Shown: piece after piece, positions 50,570 through 62,812 of the stretch
Layout of the letters: every line of letters begins with the position of its first letter
How positions within the stretch are numbered: position 1 is the stretch's first letter
Assembly: GCA_964017045.1 (NCBI GenBank)
Contig: OZ024807.1
Coordinates: forward strand, 17,639,813 to 17,703,812
Source: Omphiscola glabra
Lineage: Eukaryota; Mollusca; Gastropoda; Lymnaeidae
Direction: 5' to 3'
Length of the DNA: 64,000 nt
Notes under the pieces: generated by a model
What the model saw: the letters and a program-made list of their open reading frames with translations, nothing else
Databases searched by the model: none
Told to the model about the DNA's origin: nothing
Position numbers and translations under genes: made by a program

Positions 50570-51880
50570 GTAACCAGATGTTACATAGCCAAAGTGAGTG
50601 ATATAACCTGATGCTATATAGCCAAAGTAATTGATGTAACGACAATGTATATAGCCAAAGTCAGTTATGTACCGATATGTTATATAGCCACAGTCAGTTA
50701 TGTACCGATATGTTATATAGCCACAGTCAGTTATGTACCGATATGTTATATAGCCACAGTCAGTTATGTACCGATATGATATATAGCCAAAGTCAGTTAT
50801 GTACCGATATGTTATATAGCCAGTCAGTCATGTACCGATATGTTATATAGCCACAGTCAGTTATGTACCGATATGATATATAGCCAAAGTCAGTTATGTA
50901 CCGATATGTTATATAGCCACAGTCAGTTATGTACCGATATGTTATATAGCCACAGTCAGTTATGTACCGATATGTTATATAGCCACAGTCAGTTATGTAC
51001 CGATATGTTATATAGCCACAGTCAGTTATGTACCGATATGATATATAGCCAAAGTCAGTTATGTACCGATATGTTATATAGACACAGTCAGTTATGTACC
51101 GATATGATATATAGCCAAATTCAGTTATGTACCGATATGTTATATAGCCACAGTCAGTTATGTACCGATATGTTATATAGCCAAAGCCAGTTATGTACCG
51201 ATATGTTATATAGCCACAGTCAGTCATGTACCGATATGATATATAGCCAAAGTCAGTCATGTACCGATATGTAATATAGCCACAGTCAGTCATGTACCGA
51301 TATGTTATATAGCCAAAGCCAGTTATGTACGATATGTTATATAGCCAAAGTCAGTTATGTACCGATATGATATATAGCCACAGTCAGTTATGTACCGATA
51401 TGATATATAGCCAAAGTCAGTCATGTACCGATATGTTATATAGCCACAGTCAGTCATGTACCGATATGATATATAGCCAAAGTCAGTCATGTACCGATAT
51501 GTTATATAGCCACAGTCAGTCATGTACCGATATGATATATAGCCAAAGTCAGTCATGTACCGATATGTTATATAGCCACAGTCAATCATTTATCGATATG
51601 ATATATAGCCAAAGTCAGTCATGTACCGATATATTATATAGCCACAGTCAGTCATGTACCGATATGTTATATAGCCACAGTCAGTCATGTACCGATATGT
51701 TATATAGCCATAGCCAGTTTTGTACCGATATGTTATATAGCCACAGTCAGTCATGTACCGATATGTTATATAGCCACAGTCAGTTATGTAACCAGATTTA
51801 ATATGGCCAAATTCAGTGATAGAACCGCATGTTATATATCCAAAGTCATTGATGTAACCAGATGTCATATATCCCAATGA
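50570..51880. repeat. 33-bp minisatellite (~37 units) upstream of ABCC gene
   Basis: Unit TCAGTTATGTACCGATATGT followed by TATATAGCCACAG; a second variant has GATATATAGCCAAAG. The variants alternate (66-bp dimers) at 51360-51600. Open in frames of both strands because 33 is a multiple of 3. In ABCC orientation each unit contains CTATATAAC or CTATATATC. Confidence 0.95.
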
Positions 51881-52589
51881 CTTATAATGGGGACTACCCA
51901 GTGATTTATAATGGGGACATCGCTATTTTTTTTATTGACACATCAAACAATTCTACACCAGCGATTATGAACCACGTTCAGGCGTTCTATAGTAGCACGT
52001 TTTACTTCATTTAAATATTTCCAGACATTTGATGACTTCCTAGATCTAATGATTGATAATAACGAGTTGATCTGGATGGACAACTTTTGAAGTAACTCCA
52101 GGTGCGCCGCTTGATAAGATTTTTACACGTCCGCAATCTCTTTTCCCAATACAGCACTTAGGCGGACAGCATTCGGGCGGATAGCACTTGGGCGGACAGC
52201 ACTCGGGCGGACATCCGGACATAAAAAAAAAACCCTACGAAAACCCAAAGGAAAGCTTCCGTAGAAAGATGGAGACGGAGGTAACTAAGAGATAAAGAGA
52301 TTACTTTATCGATCCAAATAAGTATGAAAAGTGTTTTCATAACACATTGTATTTGATAATTTCTAACGTGTCAGATAGAGAACACGGATCGTAAACCTTC
52401 TCATTAGGATACAAATTTAACGTAAGAAATAATCGACTAAGTTTTTACAGCCAAGGAACGCGCTGTTAAATTCTGACAGATTGGGGGCAAATTACGTCTC
52501 TATATATTTTTGGTCTACGGGGATCCTCTCTCGTCTCCCGTGTAGCGTGCAAATGGAAGGTAAGACGATCAGTATTCCTCGACCATTTA
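51881..52589. other. Spacer without genes
   Basis: Short ~18-bp GGGCGGACAGCA repeat (4 units) at 52160-52212; otherwise nothing recognised. Confidence 0.45.
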
Positions 52590-52870
52590 TGTATTCATAT
52601 TATACAGGGGAAACACTCTCCGATTGGACATGCCCTTGTCATCCTCATCATAATCATTGCCTGTCGTCCCGTCCGGGGCACAGACCACAAACAAAGGCCC
52701 TCCAGGCATCCCGGTCTTGGGCAAGTCTCTCCAGCTGTCCTCAATTGTGCCCACTCTTTTTGGTGTCTGCTTCCAGCTCCTTTCTCGAAGGCATTTTGGA
52801 TCGACCTCTTTTTCTCTTTCCCTGATGGTTCCTTGTAGAGTATTTTAAAAATAGTTTGTTCAGCCAAAGA
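52590..52870 (-). mobile_element. LINE 3' end fragment (RT C-terminus)
   Basis: Minus strand encodes ILYKEPSGK, then after a frameshift RKRGRSKMPSRKELEADTKK, a TGA, GQLERLAQDRDAWRAFVCGL and CPGRDDRQ with stop at 52654-52656. This C-terminal style is common in invertebrate LINEs; different family from the other LINEs in the window. Confidence 0.75.
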
Positions 52871-53261
52871 TGTGAATAGTTATGCGTGGAAACTTCCAAT
52901 ACTTGACTGCACTCTTGACCAGGTCAGTGGTCATCTCACTAAGATAACTCTCAGGAATAATCAGATTAAACCAAAAAAAACGAACAAATCCCCCCCCCCC
53001 CCTAAAAAAAGTGAAAAAAAAAATGAAAGGTACTTTAACTTATGTTTATGGGCCGTTCACATGTCAACGAACTTTTCTACGCCCTTGAATCCTGTGGTTA
53101 CTGACAGCAGAGGACTGAGGTTATTGGCTGCTCTACTCAGTGGACCGGAACCTGGGTTCATTTGAGGTGAAACACGATTGGGCATTATGAAGGTTTCTTG
53201 TCACGTTCAACTTACCCAGCATTCAACCTTGGAGTACACATTTCCAGGTCACTTCGAGCCA
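52871..53261. other. Spacer without genes
   Basis: A8, C12 and A9 homopolymers around 52973-53020. Confidence 0.4.
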
Positions 53262-53660
53262 CATCGGTCATGTGAGGGGCGCCGTCTGTAAACCAGGACG
53301 GTGGGGTGGGTCATGTGAGGGGCGCCGTCTGTAAACCAGGACGGTGGGGTGGGTCATGTGAAGGGCGCCGTCTGTAAACCAGGACGGTGGGGTGGGTCAT
53401 GTGAGGGGCGTCGTCTGTGAACCAGGACTGTGGGGTGGGTCATGTGACGGGTGCCGTCTGTAAACCAGGACGGTGGGGTGGGTCATGTGAGGGGGGCCGT
53501 CTGTGAACCAGGACTGTGGTGTGAGTCATGTGACGGGTGCCATCTGTAAACCAAGACTGTAGGGTGGATCATGTGAGTGGTGCTGTCTGTGAACCAGGAC
53601 TGTGGGATGGGTCATGTGAGGGGTGCTGTCTGTGAACCAGGACTATGGGGTGGGTCATGT
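53262..53660. repeat. 43-bp GC-rich minisatellite (~9 units)
   Basis: GGTCATGTGAGGGGCGCCGT then CTGTAAACCAGGACGGTGGGGTG; left units near-identical, right units diverged. Confidence 0.93.
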
Positions 53661-54211
53661 GGGGTATAGAATCATCAGGCTCTGGTTATTTAACTCTAAG
53701 ACAAAATCTTGGTCAATCCTGGTCTCGGTTTAAACCAGGGTCTGTTTGGATCATCAAATTACGTTTCAGAAAGAAAAGTGAACATTACTGGTGCAGGTAC
53801 GCCCTTTAAATTCAGCTACATATCTGCACCTGCTCCTAGCGTCTTATCCTAACACTAATATCACATTAATTCACACAAGACTTGGCGTACAACTTGTTTT
53901 TTTTATTCCACTTCAAAGTGAATGTGTTTCGAAGTTTTGGGGACGGGGTAAGTAAAAAAAAAAACCCCTTTTAAAAAACATGATATTTTTGGTACTTGTG
54001 TTGTAAATTGATTTTTCCCCCCCCCCCCCTTACTTCCAGATTCTCGGGAATTCTTCTGTTCGTACTTTCACGGTAAATAAGATTAAAACTACAATAGCAA
54101 AAGGAGCAGTTTTTGGCCCACAAAAATAAACCATGAATACGATACTTTAGATGTATGCTGCGTGCTTAAAAAGAAAAAGTAGCAACACCAAAATTGAATT
54201 TCAAGTAATGA

Positions 54212-54460
54212 TTAGGACGATAAGTCTCTCTTCTGTCCCAGAAAGACCACGCAGCGTTGAGTAGGACGATAAGTCTCTCTTCTGTCCCAGAAAGACCACG
54301 CAGCGTTGAGTAGGACGATAAGTCACTGTTCTGTCCCAGAAAGACCACGCAGCGTTGAGTAGGACGATAAGTCTCTCTTCTATCTCAGAAAGACCAAGCA
54401 GCGTTGAGTAGGATGATAAGTCACTCTTCTGTCTCAGAAAGACCAAGAAGTGTTATGACA
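54212..54460. repeat. 49-bp tandem repeat (~5 units)
   Basis: TAGGACGATAAGTCTCTCTT then CTGTCCCAGAAAGACCACGC then AGCGTTGAG. Confidence 0.93.
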
Positions 54461-55532
54461 TCCTCTCCTAGTCTCTCGTCTTGTACTTGAACAATACCGT
54501 GCCTGATAAAGTTTAACATTCAAGCTCCTGTTCAATAATTATGTAACGAAAGAAATCATGAAAGAACAGGGCATAATAAGAGGGTACAAGATAATATTTT
54601 GTAAAGATATTCAGACAGCTGGGACAAAACTAAACACATTTCAGGGTGGAGCTTTTTGTTTTAAAACAAAGCGACAACAAATTTAAATGCATTAAAGGCA
54701 ATGAATCCCTCCCCCACACACACTCTTTAAACGATTTACATTGCTATAGATCAGGGGTCTCCAACCTACGGCCCGAGGACCGGATGTGGCCCGCGAGGCC
54801 CTCTCCTCCGGCCCGTGGAGACATTTTTGTCTACGGGAACAAAATTACACAACATTTTGCGTGTATCCTGCCAAGGTCAGCCACCGCTTACGTGGACGTT
54901 ATGATTTTACCGAATTCAAATAGAGGCGCGCAGTAGTGCGTTATGTTTTCCAACCGATCACTACATTGCAAAAACTTATTCGCTGCTGAGTTTTTCTACT
55001 TCCGTTCACAATCAATGAGATGATATAACGCCATCTAGTGGCAGCGTTTTTAAATGGTTTGTCGCTTGTTCAAGACTTGTTTAAGACTTGTTCAAGACTT
55101 GATTATTTTGATTTAAATTTGCCAGTTGCGGTTGACAGCTGTGGTGACGAGGTGTTGGTGTCAGCGTCTGATTGCAAAACTTGTTGCGCTTTGCTTTATT
55201 TAGAGATAATTTCCTTCGCGTAATTACTTATCAGCGTGTTTAAAGTATTGGGAATGTCTTTAGTTTAGTAAGAATTTTTTGACTATTATGAAGACTATTC
55301 TATTAAAAGCAACAATCTCTTACCATAAGTGGATATATTTGCACACTATATTCAGGTAAGATTAACTTAAGAAATCATAAGAATTTTTAAACATTGTTTC
55401 GCGGGTTTTTTGTAGTTATAATTGCGACGAAATTAGTTCGCATTATCAGGTTTATTGAGCAAAATTGTGTGCAAGATACTTTCAGTTTCACTATTTCTTC
55501 ATGTTGAATTCACTTTATTTTAGTGAACAGCG

Positions 55533-55700
55533 ATGGCCGAGAAGAGGAAAAGAAAAATAGACGATGAGTGGCGGCAATTTCAAGAAGTTTGGAGTTTGAA
55601 TTACTTCCTCATCAAATCCAGCGAGAAAGCATTGTGTGTGTGATTTGCAACGAAACCGTGGTTGTAAATCTTGAGAATTATGTGTCTGTATCTTTCAACA
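55533..55700 (+). pseudogene. hAT transposase N-terminus (BED/GTF2IRD2-like), broken
   Basis: ATG at 55533: MAEKRKRKIDDEWRQFQEVW, then FLIKSSEKALCV and, one frame over, ICNETVVV, the start of a zinc-finger (C-x2-C) in hAT transposases of the GTF2IRD2/ZBED type. Confidence 0.65.
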
Positions 55701-55759
55701 GGTCTCTGAACTGTCTATGGTTGAGCCCGTTTGACCTTATTAAATTCACCATCTTCACC

Positions 55760-56015
55760 ACAGGAATAATACAGTGCAGGGACATTGGGTGCATAGATCA
55801 GAAACTAGATTTTCTTCTCCTTGTAGTTTTAGGTTCAGAAAATTTAAATGACAAGTTATGTCTGCAGCTAAGGCCGATTTCCAGATCCACTCTACATCAG
55901 ACGGTAATGGCAGTGGCTTGCCTTTACTTTCTAGGAAGTCATCTATTTTATTTCTTAACTTAAATAAAATAATATTACAGAAATAATTAAAAACAACATC
56001 CATGTTTTGATTCAT
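55760..56015 (-). pseudogene. hAT transposase internal segment, inverted
   Basis: Minus strand reads LPLPSDVEWIWKSALAADIT and HLNFLNLKLQGEENLVSDL, matching the interior of GTF2IRD2-like hAT transposases (W..LAFAxDITxHLNxLNxxLQG), opposite in orientation to the N-terminal piece. Confidence 0.65.
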
Positions 56016-56025
56016 TTTTATTTGG

Positions 56026-56272
56026 ACCCCGAGTGTGTAGTCGGCCCCCGAGTTTGTAGTCGGCCCCCGAGTTTGTAGTCGGCCCCCGAATGTGTAGTCG
56101 GCCCCCAGATGTGTAGTCGGCCCCCGAGTGTGTAGTCGGCCCCCGAGTGTGTAGTCGGCCCCCGAGTGTGTAGTCGGCCCTCGAGTTTGTAGTCGGCCCT
56201 CGAGTGTTTAGTCGGCCCCCGAGTGTGTAGTCGGCCCCCGAGTGTGTAGTCGGCCCCCGAACTGCTGTTTGA
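56026..56272. repeat. 19-bp GC-rich array (~13 units) in hAT right arm
   Basis: CGGCCCCCGAGTGTGTAGT, with TTTGTAG and CCCTCGAG variants; derived from the GGCC-rich subterminal region. Confidence 0.93.
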
Positions 56273-56697
56273 TAGTTAATGCGGCCCTCGGGCTGAAAAG
56301 TGTAGAAACCCCTGCTATAGATAAATAGCCAAAAGCAAAGTTAGTTGTAATAAGTCTGCCTTGATTTACATGTCCTAGCTTTGTTTATGAATTGCAAAAA
56401 TATTTATTATAGACTTAAAAAAAAAATAATTTTTACCGTGTCCAATCTTTGATTATTTATTAAATATTTGATCCGCAATGATTCAATCAATCAGTAGCAT
56501 TTCTTTTCACCCGTTGTTATGGATTTAATTCACCATAGAAACAAGGAAAAGTAATGGAATAGAATAAAACTGAATTGGAACATAAATGGCGACATGGAAT
56601 TGGTAATCACTATAATGTACGTAAATACTGCAAGTATAAAGCTTGCTAACAGACACAACAAAACTTACGCGTTTTTAGATATATTATTTTCCTTTCC

Positions 56698-57290
56698 AAA
56701 ATCATAACACTCCCATAATGTTAACACTCCCATAATGGTAACTCCCATAATGTTAAAACTCCAATAACGTTAACACTCCCATATCTTAAAACTCCCATAA
56801 TGTTAAAACTCCCATACTGTTAAACTCCCATAATGTTAAACCTCCAATAACGTTAATACTCCAATAATGTTAAAACTCCAATAACATTAACACTCCCATA
56901 ATATTAAAACTCCAATAATGCTTAAACTCACAATAGTATTAACATTCCCATAATGTTAAAACTCCCCTAATGTTAAAACTCCAAAAACGTTAACACTCCC
57001 ATAATGTTAAAACTCCCCTAATGTTAAAAAACTCCAATAACGTTACACCCCCATAAGGTTAAAATCCCCATAAAATTAAAACTGACTAATGTTTAAACTA
57101 CACATATTGTTTAAAGTCCCATAATGTTAAAACTCCCAATAAAGTTAACACGCCCATAATGTTAACACTCCAAAATATTAAAATTCCCAATAATGTTAAC
57201 ACTCCCGTAATGTTAAAACCCACATAATTTTAAAACTCCCAATAAAGTTACTACTACCATAATATTAAAAATCCCCATAATGACGCTTTA
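56698..57290. repeat. ~17-18-bp degenerate tandem repeat (~30 units)
   Basis: CTCCCATAATGTTAAAA with frequent indels and CAATAACGTTAACA variants. Confidence 0.9.
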
Positions 57291-57805
57291 TAAACGAAGC
57301 ATTTAAACACATACTATCGCAGACTAGAATCGCTGAACAGTATGTGGTTTCCTTTTAAAAATCAAATTGACAGAGCGTTCTAATTAATAACTTACCCTGT
57401 AGTTTGTCACAGATTCTCTGAGCAGCTAACTGTTAGCTCCTGGCTCGTCATGTTCAGTTGAACCCATCACGCTAGCGAAGTCATGATTCGTTTTAACGAA
57501 ACAAAAAAACAGTTGTCCAATGGAATAGTAATATCAAGATATGTCAAAGCTCGTAATATACAGCTAAACTTTTTCATGGACGTTTTCGGCCGATGACCTT
57601 AACCCGAAAGCGTAACAATAGAAAATACGTAGAAAAAGCGTAACAAAAGAAAAGGCGTAGAAAAGGCGTTACAATAGTAAAGGGGTAGAAAAATGTAACT
57701 GTGCTTATAAGGAAGTAAATCTCATCATTAAAATGTAACAACCAGGTTCACCCTGTGTAAGAAACTACACCCGCATGCATTGCTTATTTTCTTCACTTAC
57801 ATTCA

Positions 57806-60178
57806 CCTCACACAGTCTCCACACAGTCTCCACACAGTCTCCACACAGTCTCCACACAGTCTCCACACAGCTTCAACACAGTCTCCACACAGTCTCCACA
57901 CAGCTTCAACACAGTCTCCACACAGTCTCCACACAGTCTCCACACAGTCTCCACACAGTCTCCACACAGCTTCAACGCAGTCTCCACACAGTCTCCACAC
58001 AGCTTCAACACAGTCTCCACACAGTCTCCACACAGTCTCCACACAGTCTCCACACAGTCTCCACACAGTCTCCACACAGTCTCCACACAGTCTCCACACA
58101 GCTTCAACGCAGTCTCCACACAGTCTCCACACAGTCTCCACACAGCTTCAACGCAGTCTCCACACAGTCTCCACACAGCTTCAACACAGTCTCCACACAG
58201 TCTCCACACAGTCTCCACACAGTCTCCACACAGTCTCCACACAGTCTCCACACAGCTTCAACACAGTCTCCACACAGTCTCCACACAGCTTCAACACAGT
58301 CTCCACACAGTCTCCACACAGCTTCAACACAGTCTCCACACAGTCTCCACACAGCTTCAACGCAGTCTCCACACAGTCTCCACACAGTCTCCACACAGTC
58401 TCCACACAGTCTCCACACAGCTTCAATGCAGTCTCCACACATTCTCCACACAGCTTCAACGCAGTCTCCACACAGTCTCCACAAAGCTTCAACGCAGTCT
58501 CCACACAGTCTCCACACAGCTTCAATGCAGTCTCCACACAGTCTCCACACAGCTTCAACGCAGTCTCCACACAGTCTCCACACAGTCTCCACACATTCTC
58601 CACACAGCTTCAACGCAGTCTCCACACAGCTTCAACGCAGTCTCCACACAGCTTCAACGCAGTCTCCACACAGCTTCAACGCAGTCTCCACACAGCTTCA
58701 ACACATTCTCCACACAGTCTCCACACAATCTCCACACAGCTTTAACACAGTCTCCACACAGCTTCAACGCAGTCTCCACACAGCTTCAACACAGTCTCCA
58801 CACAGCTTCAACGCAGTCTCCACACAGCTTCAACGCAGTCTCCACACAGTCTCCACACAGCTTCAATGCAGTCTCCACACAGTCTCCACACAGCTTCAAC
58901 GCAGTCTCCACACAGCTTCAACGCAGTCTCCACACAGCTTCAACGCAGTCTCCACACAGCTTCAACACATTCTCCACACAGTCTCCACACAGTCTCCATA
59001 CAGTCTCCACACAGTCTCCACACAGCTTCAACACAGTCTCCACACCGCTTCAACGCAGTCTCCACACAGCTTCAACACAGTCTCCACACAGCTTCAACGC
59101 AGTCTCCACACAGCTTCAACGCAGTCTCCACACAGTCTCCACACAGCTTCAATGCAGTCTCCACACAGTCTCCACACAGTCTCCACACAGCTTCAACGCA
59201 GTCTCCACACAGTCTCCACACAGCTTCAACGCAGTCTCCACACAGTCTCCACACAGCTTCAATGCAGTCTCCACACAGTCTCCACACAGTCCCCACACAG
59301 CTCAACGCAGTCTCCACACAGTCTCCACACAGTCTCCACACAGCTTCAACGCAGTCTCCACACAGCTTCAACGCAGTCTCCACACAGCTTCAACACATTC
59401 TCCACACAGCTACAACACAGTCTCCACACAGCTTCAACGCAGTCTCCACACAGTCTCCACACAGCTTCAATGCAGTCTCCACACAGCTTCAACGCAGTCT
59501 CCACACAGCTTCAACGCAGTCTCCACACAGCTTCAACGCAGTCTCCACACAGCTTCAACACATTCTCCACACAGTCTCCACACAGCTTCAACACAGTCTC
59601 CACACAGCTTCAACACAGTCTCCACACAGCTTCAACACAGTCTCCACAGATCTTCAACGCAGTCTCCACACAGTCTCCACACAGCTTCAATGCAGTCTCC
59701 ACACAGTCTCCACACAGTCTCCACACAGCTTCAACGCAGTCTCCACACAGCTTCAACACAGTCTCCACACAGCTTCAACGCAGTCTCCACACAGCTTCAA
59801 CGCAGTCTCCACACAGCTTCAACACAGTCTCCACACAGTCTCCACACAGCTTCAACGCAGTCTCCACACAGCTTCAACGCAGTCTCCACACAGCTTCAAC
59901 ACAGTCTCCACACAGTCTCCACACAGTCTCCACACAGTCTCCACACAGCTTTAACGCAGTCTCCACACAGCTTCAACACATTCTCCACACAGTCTCCACA
60001 CAGTCTCCACACAGTCTCCACAAAGTCTCCACACAGTCTCCACACAGCTTGAAAGCAGTCTCCACACAGCTTCAACGCAGTCTCCACACAGCTTCAACGC
60101 AGTCTCCACACAGCTTCAACACAGTCTCCACACAGTCTCCACACAGTCTCCACACAGTCTCCACACAGTCTCCACACA
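57806..60178. repeat. 11-bp satellite-like array, ~2.37 kb (~215 units)
   Basis: Two interleaved unit types, ACAGTCTCCAC and RCAGCTTCAAC. As 11 is not a multiple of 3 and neither unit makes stops in most frames, four or more frames across both strands stay open for hundreds of codons (HSLHTVSTQSP period). No codon bias, start context or conserved domain; not a gene. Confidence 0.97.
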
Positions 60179-60770
60179 TTATGTATGACACGTGAACAAT
60201 ATTAAGTTACATGAAATGTCTTCTATTCTTATATAGCTTCTGTATATTCAATGAAAATGTACGGATTACACGAATCGGTAAATTCATTTTTTTTTTACAA
60301 AATATTATTTTTTAAAAATTCCTATTTATTCTTATACTCACTCATTTCCTCTCTACCCTTTGCAATATACGGTAGTTGCATTGAACTCCTCGAAAATAGA
60401 GATTCTCAAAACACAAATTTGATGCGAGGTCAGAGTTGATCACTTAGGCGAATCAGATGTTTGCATCAAGAAGGATATTAAATACAAATACGTCAAGACT
60501 GTTTAGTAACATATCGCATATAACAAACATTTCCTGTAGCACTTACAGACAGCAGCCTAATCTAAAAAAAACAACAAAAACCAACTACAACAGCAACTCA
60601 GATTTCTAAATTGTAATATTTACTTCTTAAATCAAATCCATTAGCCACGTTCAAAGGATCATCACTCATAGATGAACAAAAATGTCCACTTTATTTACTC
60701 TTGATCCAAAGAAAGAAAAAAAAATGTTAAAAGTCCATGTAACAAAATCCTCCCATGTTACTAATTAGAC
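60179..60770. other. 3' flank of Ig/FN3 gene
   Basis: Nothing recognised; AT-rich. Confidence 0.45.
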
Positions 60771-60913
60771 TCAACTAAGGGGGGACAATTTGTGAACTCG
60801 ACATCTATCGAAAGCTTCAAGGCTGCCCTGGCATCTGCTAGCAGCCGTTAGGATGGTAGCATCGCTTCCCCAACCGTTGCACATATGCCAGTATTTGGAT
60901 GCAGCAATGAACC
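60771..60913 (-). CDS. Terminal exon of Ig/FN3 gene
   Basis: Acceptor TGTTCTGGTAG; two bases complete a Gly codon, then 46 codons and TGA at 60771-60773. Phase fits the FN3 exon, but sequence conservation cannot be judged; another exon might intervene. Confidence 0.5.
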
Positions 60914-62812
60914 CTACCAGAACAGAACATAATGTTGTTAATCTCTATATTATTGACCTACGTTCATTTATTGACTAATCTATATTTTCTTATGAGGGCG
61001 ATGGAAATTTGTGTAATTACATTAAACATGTGTATAATATTGTTGAGATAGTAATTTTACTGTCAGAATTGACGGCTGTTTTAATAATTTGGAAACGTTT
61101 CTTTTAATTTAGACTATGAATATTTTTTTTTAAAATATGCAATTTGTTTTTGTTTTTTTTAATTTAAAAAAAAATGGAAACCTTATTTAAAAACTATAGT
61201 TTAAACTTACCCTTAGGTGACTTTCCAAGCTTTCGTCACCGCAAAGTCAAAGTGATATCAAATTAAAAGTGATATTCATTCATCGGGATCGGCATCGAAT
61301 GTTAAAAGCTGAAATTATCTAAACTTTAAAAGAACACGCAAGAGCGACATGCAACGACTAATGAGCGAGACGAATGAGCACAAACAGGGTGATGGGTTTT
61401 TACTGAACCCGGGAAGCCAGTGCGTGAGCACCTATTTTATGTGGCGTGCTTTCCGTGCGTGAAAAGCAGGTCGGGCGGGTTATCGAAGACGCTTAGTCCG
61501 TCGTTGTCTCAATGTTAGGTTTTGTCTTATAAATCCGTGTAGTGGATATTCACTTGGCTCAAATAATTACCTGTAGTCGCAGTTGTAAGAAGATGGCACG
61601 AACCGGATTCTTCAATTAGGTGACCAAACCTGTTGGATGACGTCACACGGAACTCGTAACTCGTGTTCGATTCCAGGTTATCACTCGTGATGTACATCCG
61701 GCCAAAAGAGTCCACACTCGTCTCGTGCACCTCACGCGTCTGTTGTGATGTTTCGTTCACTTTATTATAGACAATACGGAACTTTTGTTCAGCTCCTCCA
61801 TTAAATCCTGGCGTCCAGGACAGTATGACGTCATTAGTCCCGATCTCGTGAATGGTCAAGTTGGTTGGACACAAAGGAGGACCTTGTATGTTTAAAAAAA
61901 ATTAGATTTTTGAAAAAAAATAACAAAAATACTAACTGACCAAACCCCTCACTTCACATGTGAAATGTTGAATTATTTTAATTTATAAAGTTAATCTAAT
62001 GGGTTAAAGTTTTAAAAAAAAGTGATTTAAATTTAATTTATGTGTCCCATAAAATGAATTTTAAAAAATTGATAATTAATAAATTAAATTATACAAGACG
62101 ATGAAAGTTGATTGTTTAAATTCGTGCCTTCCCTCAGATCAGAGAAAGCAATGATTTAGTGAATGTACAGCCATTGTACGCATCAAGTACAATTATTGAA
62201 CTACTAAAAGCCAAAGTGAACTTTGAATTTCATTTAGATAATTATTTGCACAGCATGAACATATATGTTGTAGTTACTGTATTATACATTTTGTTGTACT
62301 GATGAGACCACTTGCTGTAAAGTCTTACATTTGTATTTTTCTATTTGATTAAATATTACAACTAATCAGCTTGTTTGCTTGATAATCATTTTGTTTGCTT
62401 GATAATCATCGTACGAGTGTCAAGTGTTACTTTTTTTCTCTTGCATTGAACCGAACCTCTTGTAATGAGTTAATTAAAACCTATACCTTCATACCTTCAG
62501 CTTGAATGTCTAGAAGCAAGCTTGTGTTGTATCCATTGAACTCAATATTTATATAGTGCACACCGAAGTCTCCTGGCTTGATATCATTAATATGTAAATT
62601 GAATGTTTTATTCAGATGTCCGTAAGTGTGCAGACTCCAGCTGTATCTGTTAAACAGTTCTGTTTGTTCAATCATGGTCTCGTTCAAGTAGAGCATCGGC
62701 TGTTTAAACTGTTCTTGATAAATGATCACACAGAAAGATACGGTGACATCATCACGGACTTGGGCTTTTACGGTTTTTGACTGGTCAATATTGGAGCACG
62801 GCTGAGCTTGAC
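60771..62812 (-). CDS. Ig-like + fibronectin type III protein, C-terminal part (partial gene)
   Basis: Proposed CDS complement(join(60771..60913, 61571..61882, 62495..62812, upstream exons not found)). Phase 1 at both internal junctions, the usual arrangement for exon-encoded extracellular domains. The right exon encodes an Ig-like domain (VRDDVTVSFCVIIY, DIKPGDFGVHYINIEFNG), the middle one a complete FN3 domain (CPTNLTIHEIGTNDVILSWT, NLESNTSYEFRVTSSNRFG). Several N-x-S/T sites (NETM, NKTF, NTSY, NETS) fit an extracellular protein. The terminal exon (ASKYWHMCNGWGSDA ... LSPLS) has no membrane helix, so this form may be secreted. Family unknown; cell-adhesion or immune IgSF are both possible. 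Confidence 0.75.
61571..61882 (-). CDS. Fibronectin type III exon
   Basis: 312 bp, acceptor TACAAG, donor ACAG|GTAATT. Shows the FN3 hallmarks VILSWTPGFNGG, FRIVYNK, and NTSYEFRVTSSNRFG. Confidence 0.85.
62495..62812 (-). CDS. Ig-like domain exon
   Basis: 318 bp, acceptor TTTTAAG, donor GAAG|GTATGA. SFCVII supplies the first Ig Cys-like position; YINIEF replaces the usual YxC strand, so the second Cys is absent. Confidence 0.75.

Larger units (their letters stand above)
54752..56314 (+). mobile_element. hAT element, 1.56 kb, perfect 8-bp TSD, internally rearranged
   Basis: Left terminus CAGGGGTCTCCAACCTACGG; right terminus reverse complemented CAGGGGTTTCTACACTTTTC. Identical flanking octamers CTATAGAT at 54744-54751 and 56315-56322. 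Contains a transposase N-terminus on the plus strand, a later transposase segment on the minus strand, and a 19-bp array next to the right end. Confidence 0.85.

Noticed and set aside
50793..51877. Open frames of 90-166 codons on both strands (CGYITYRYMTD / SQLCTDMLYSH patterns)
   Set aside because: 33-bp minisatellite; both strands open for the same reason.
57775..60195. Long open frames of several hundred codons on both strands
   Set aside because: Produced by an 11-bp tandem repeat without stop codons; overlapping frames are equally open and none has a domain or splice context.
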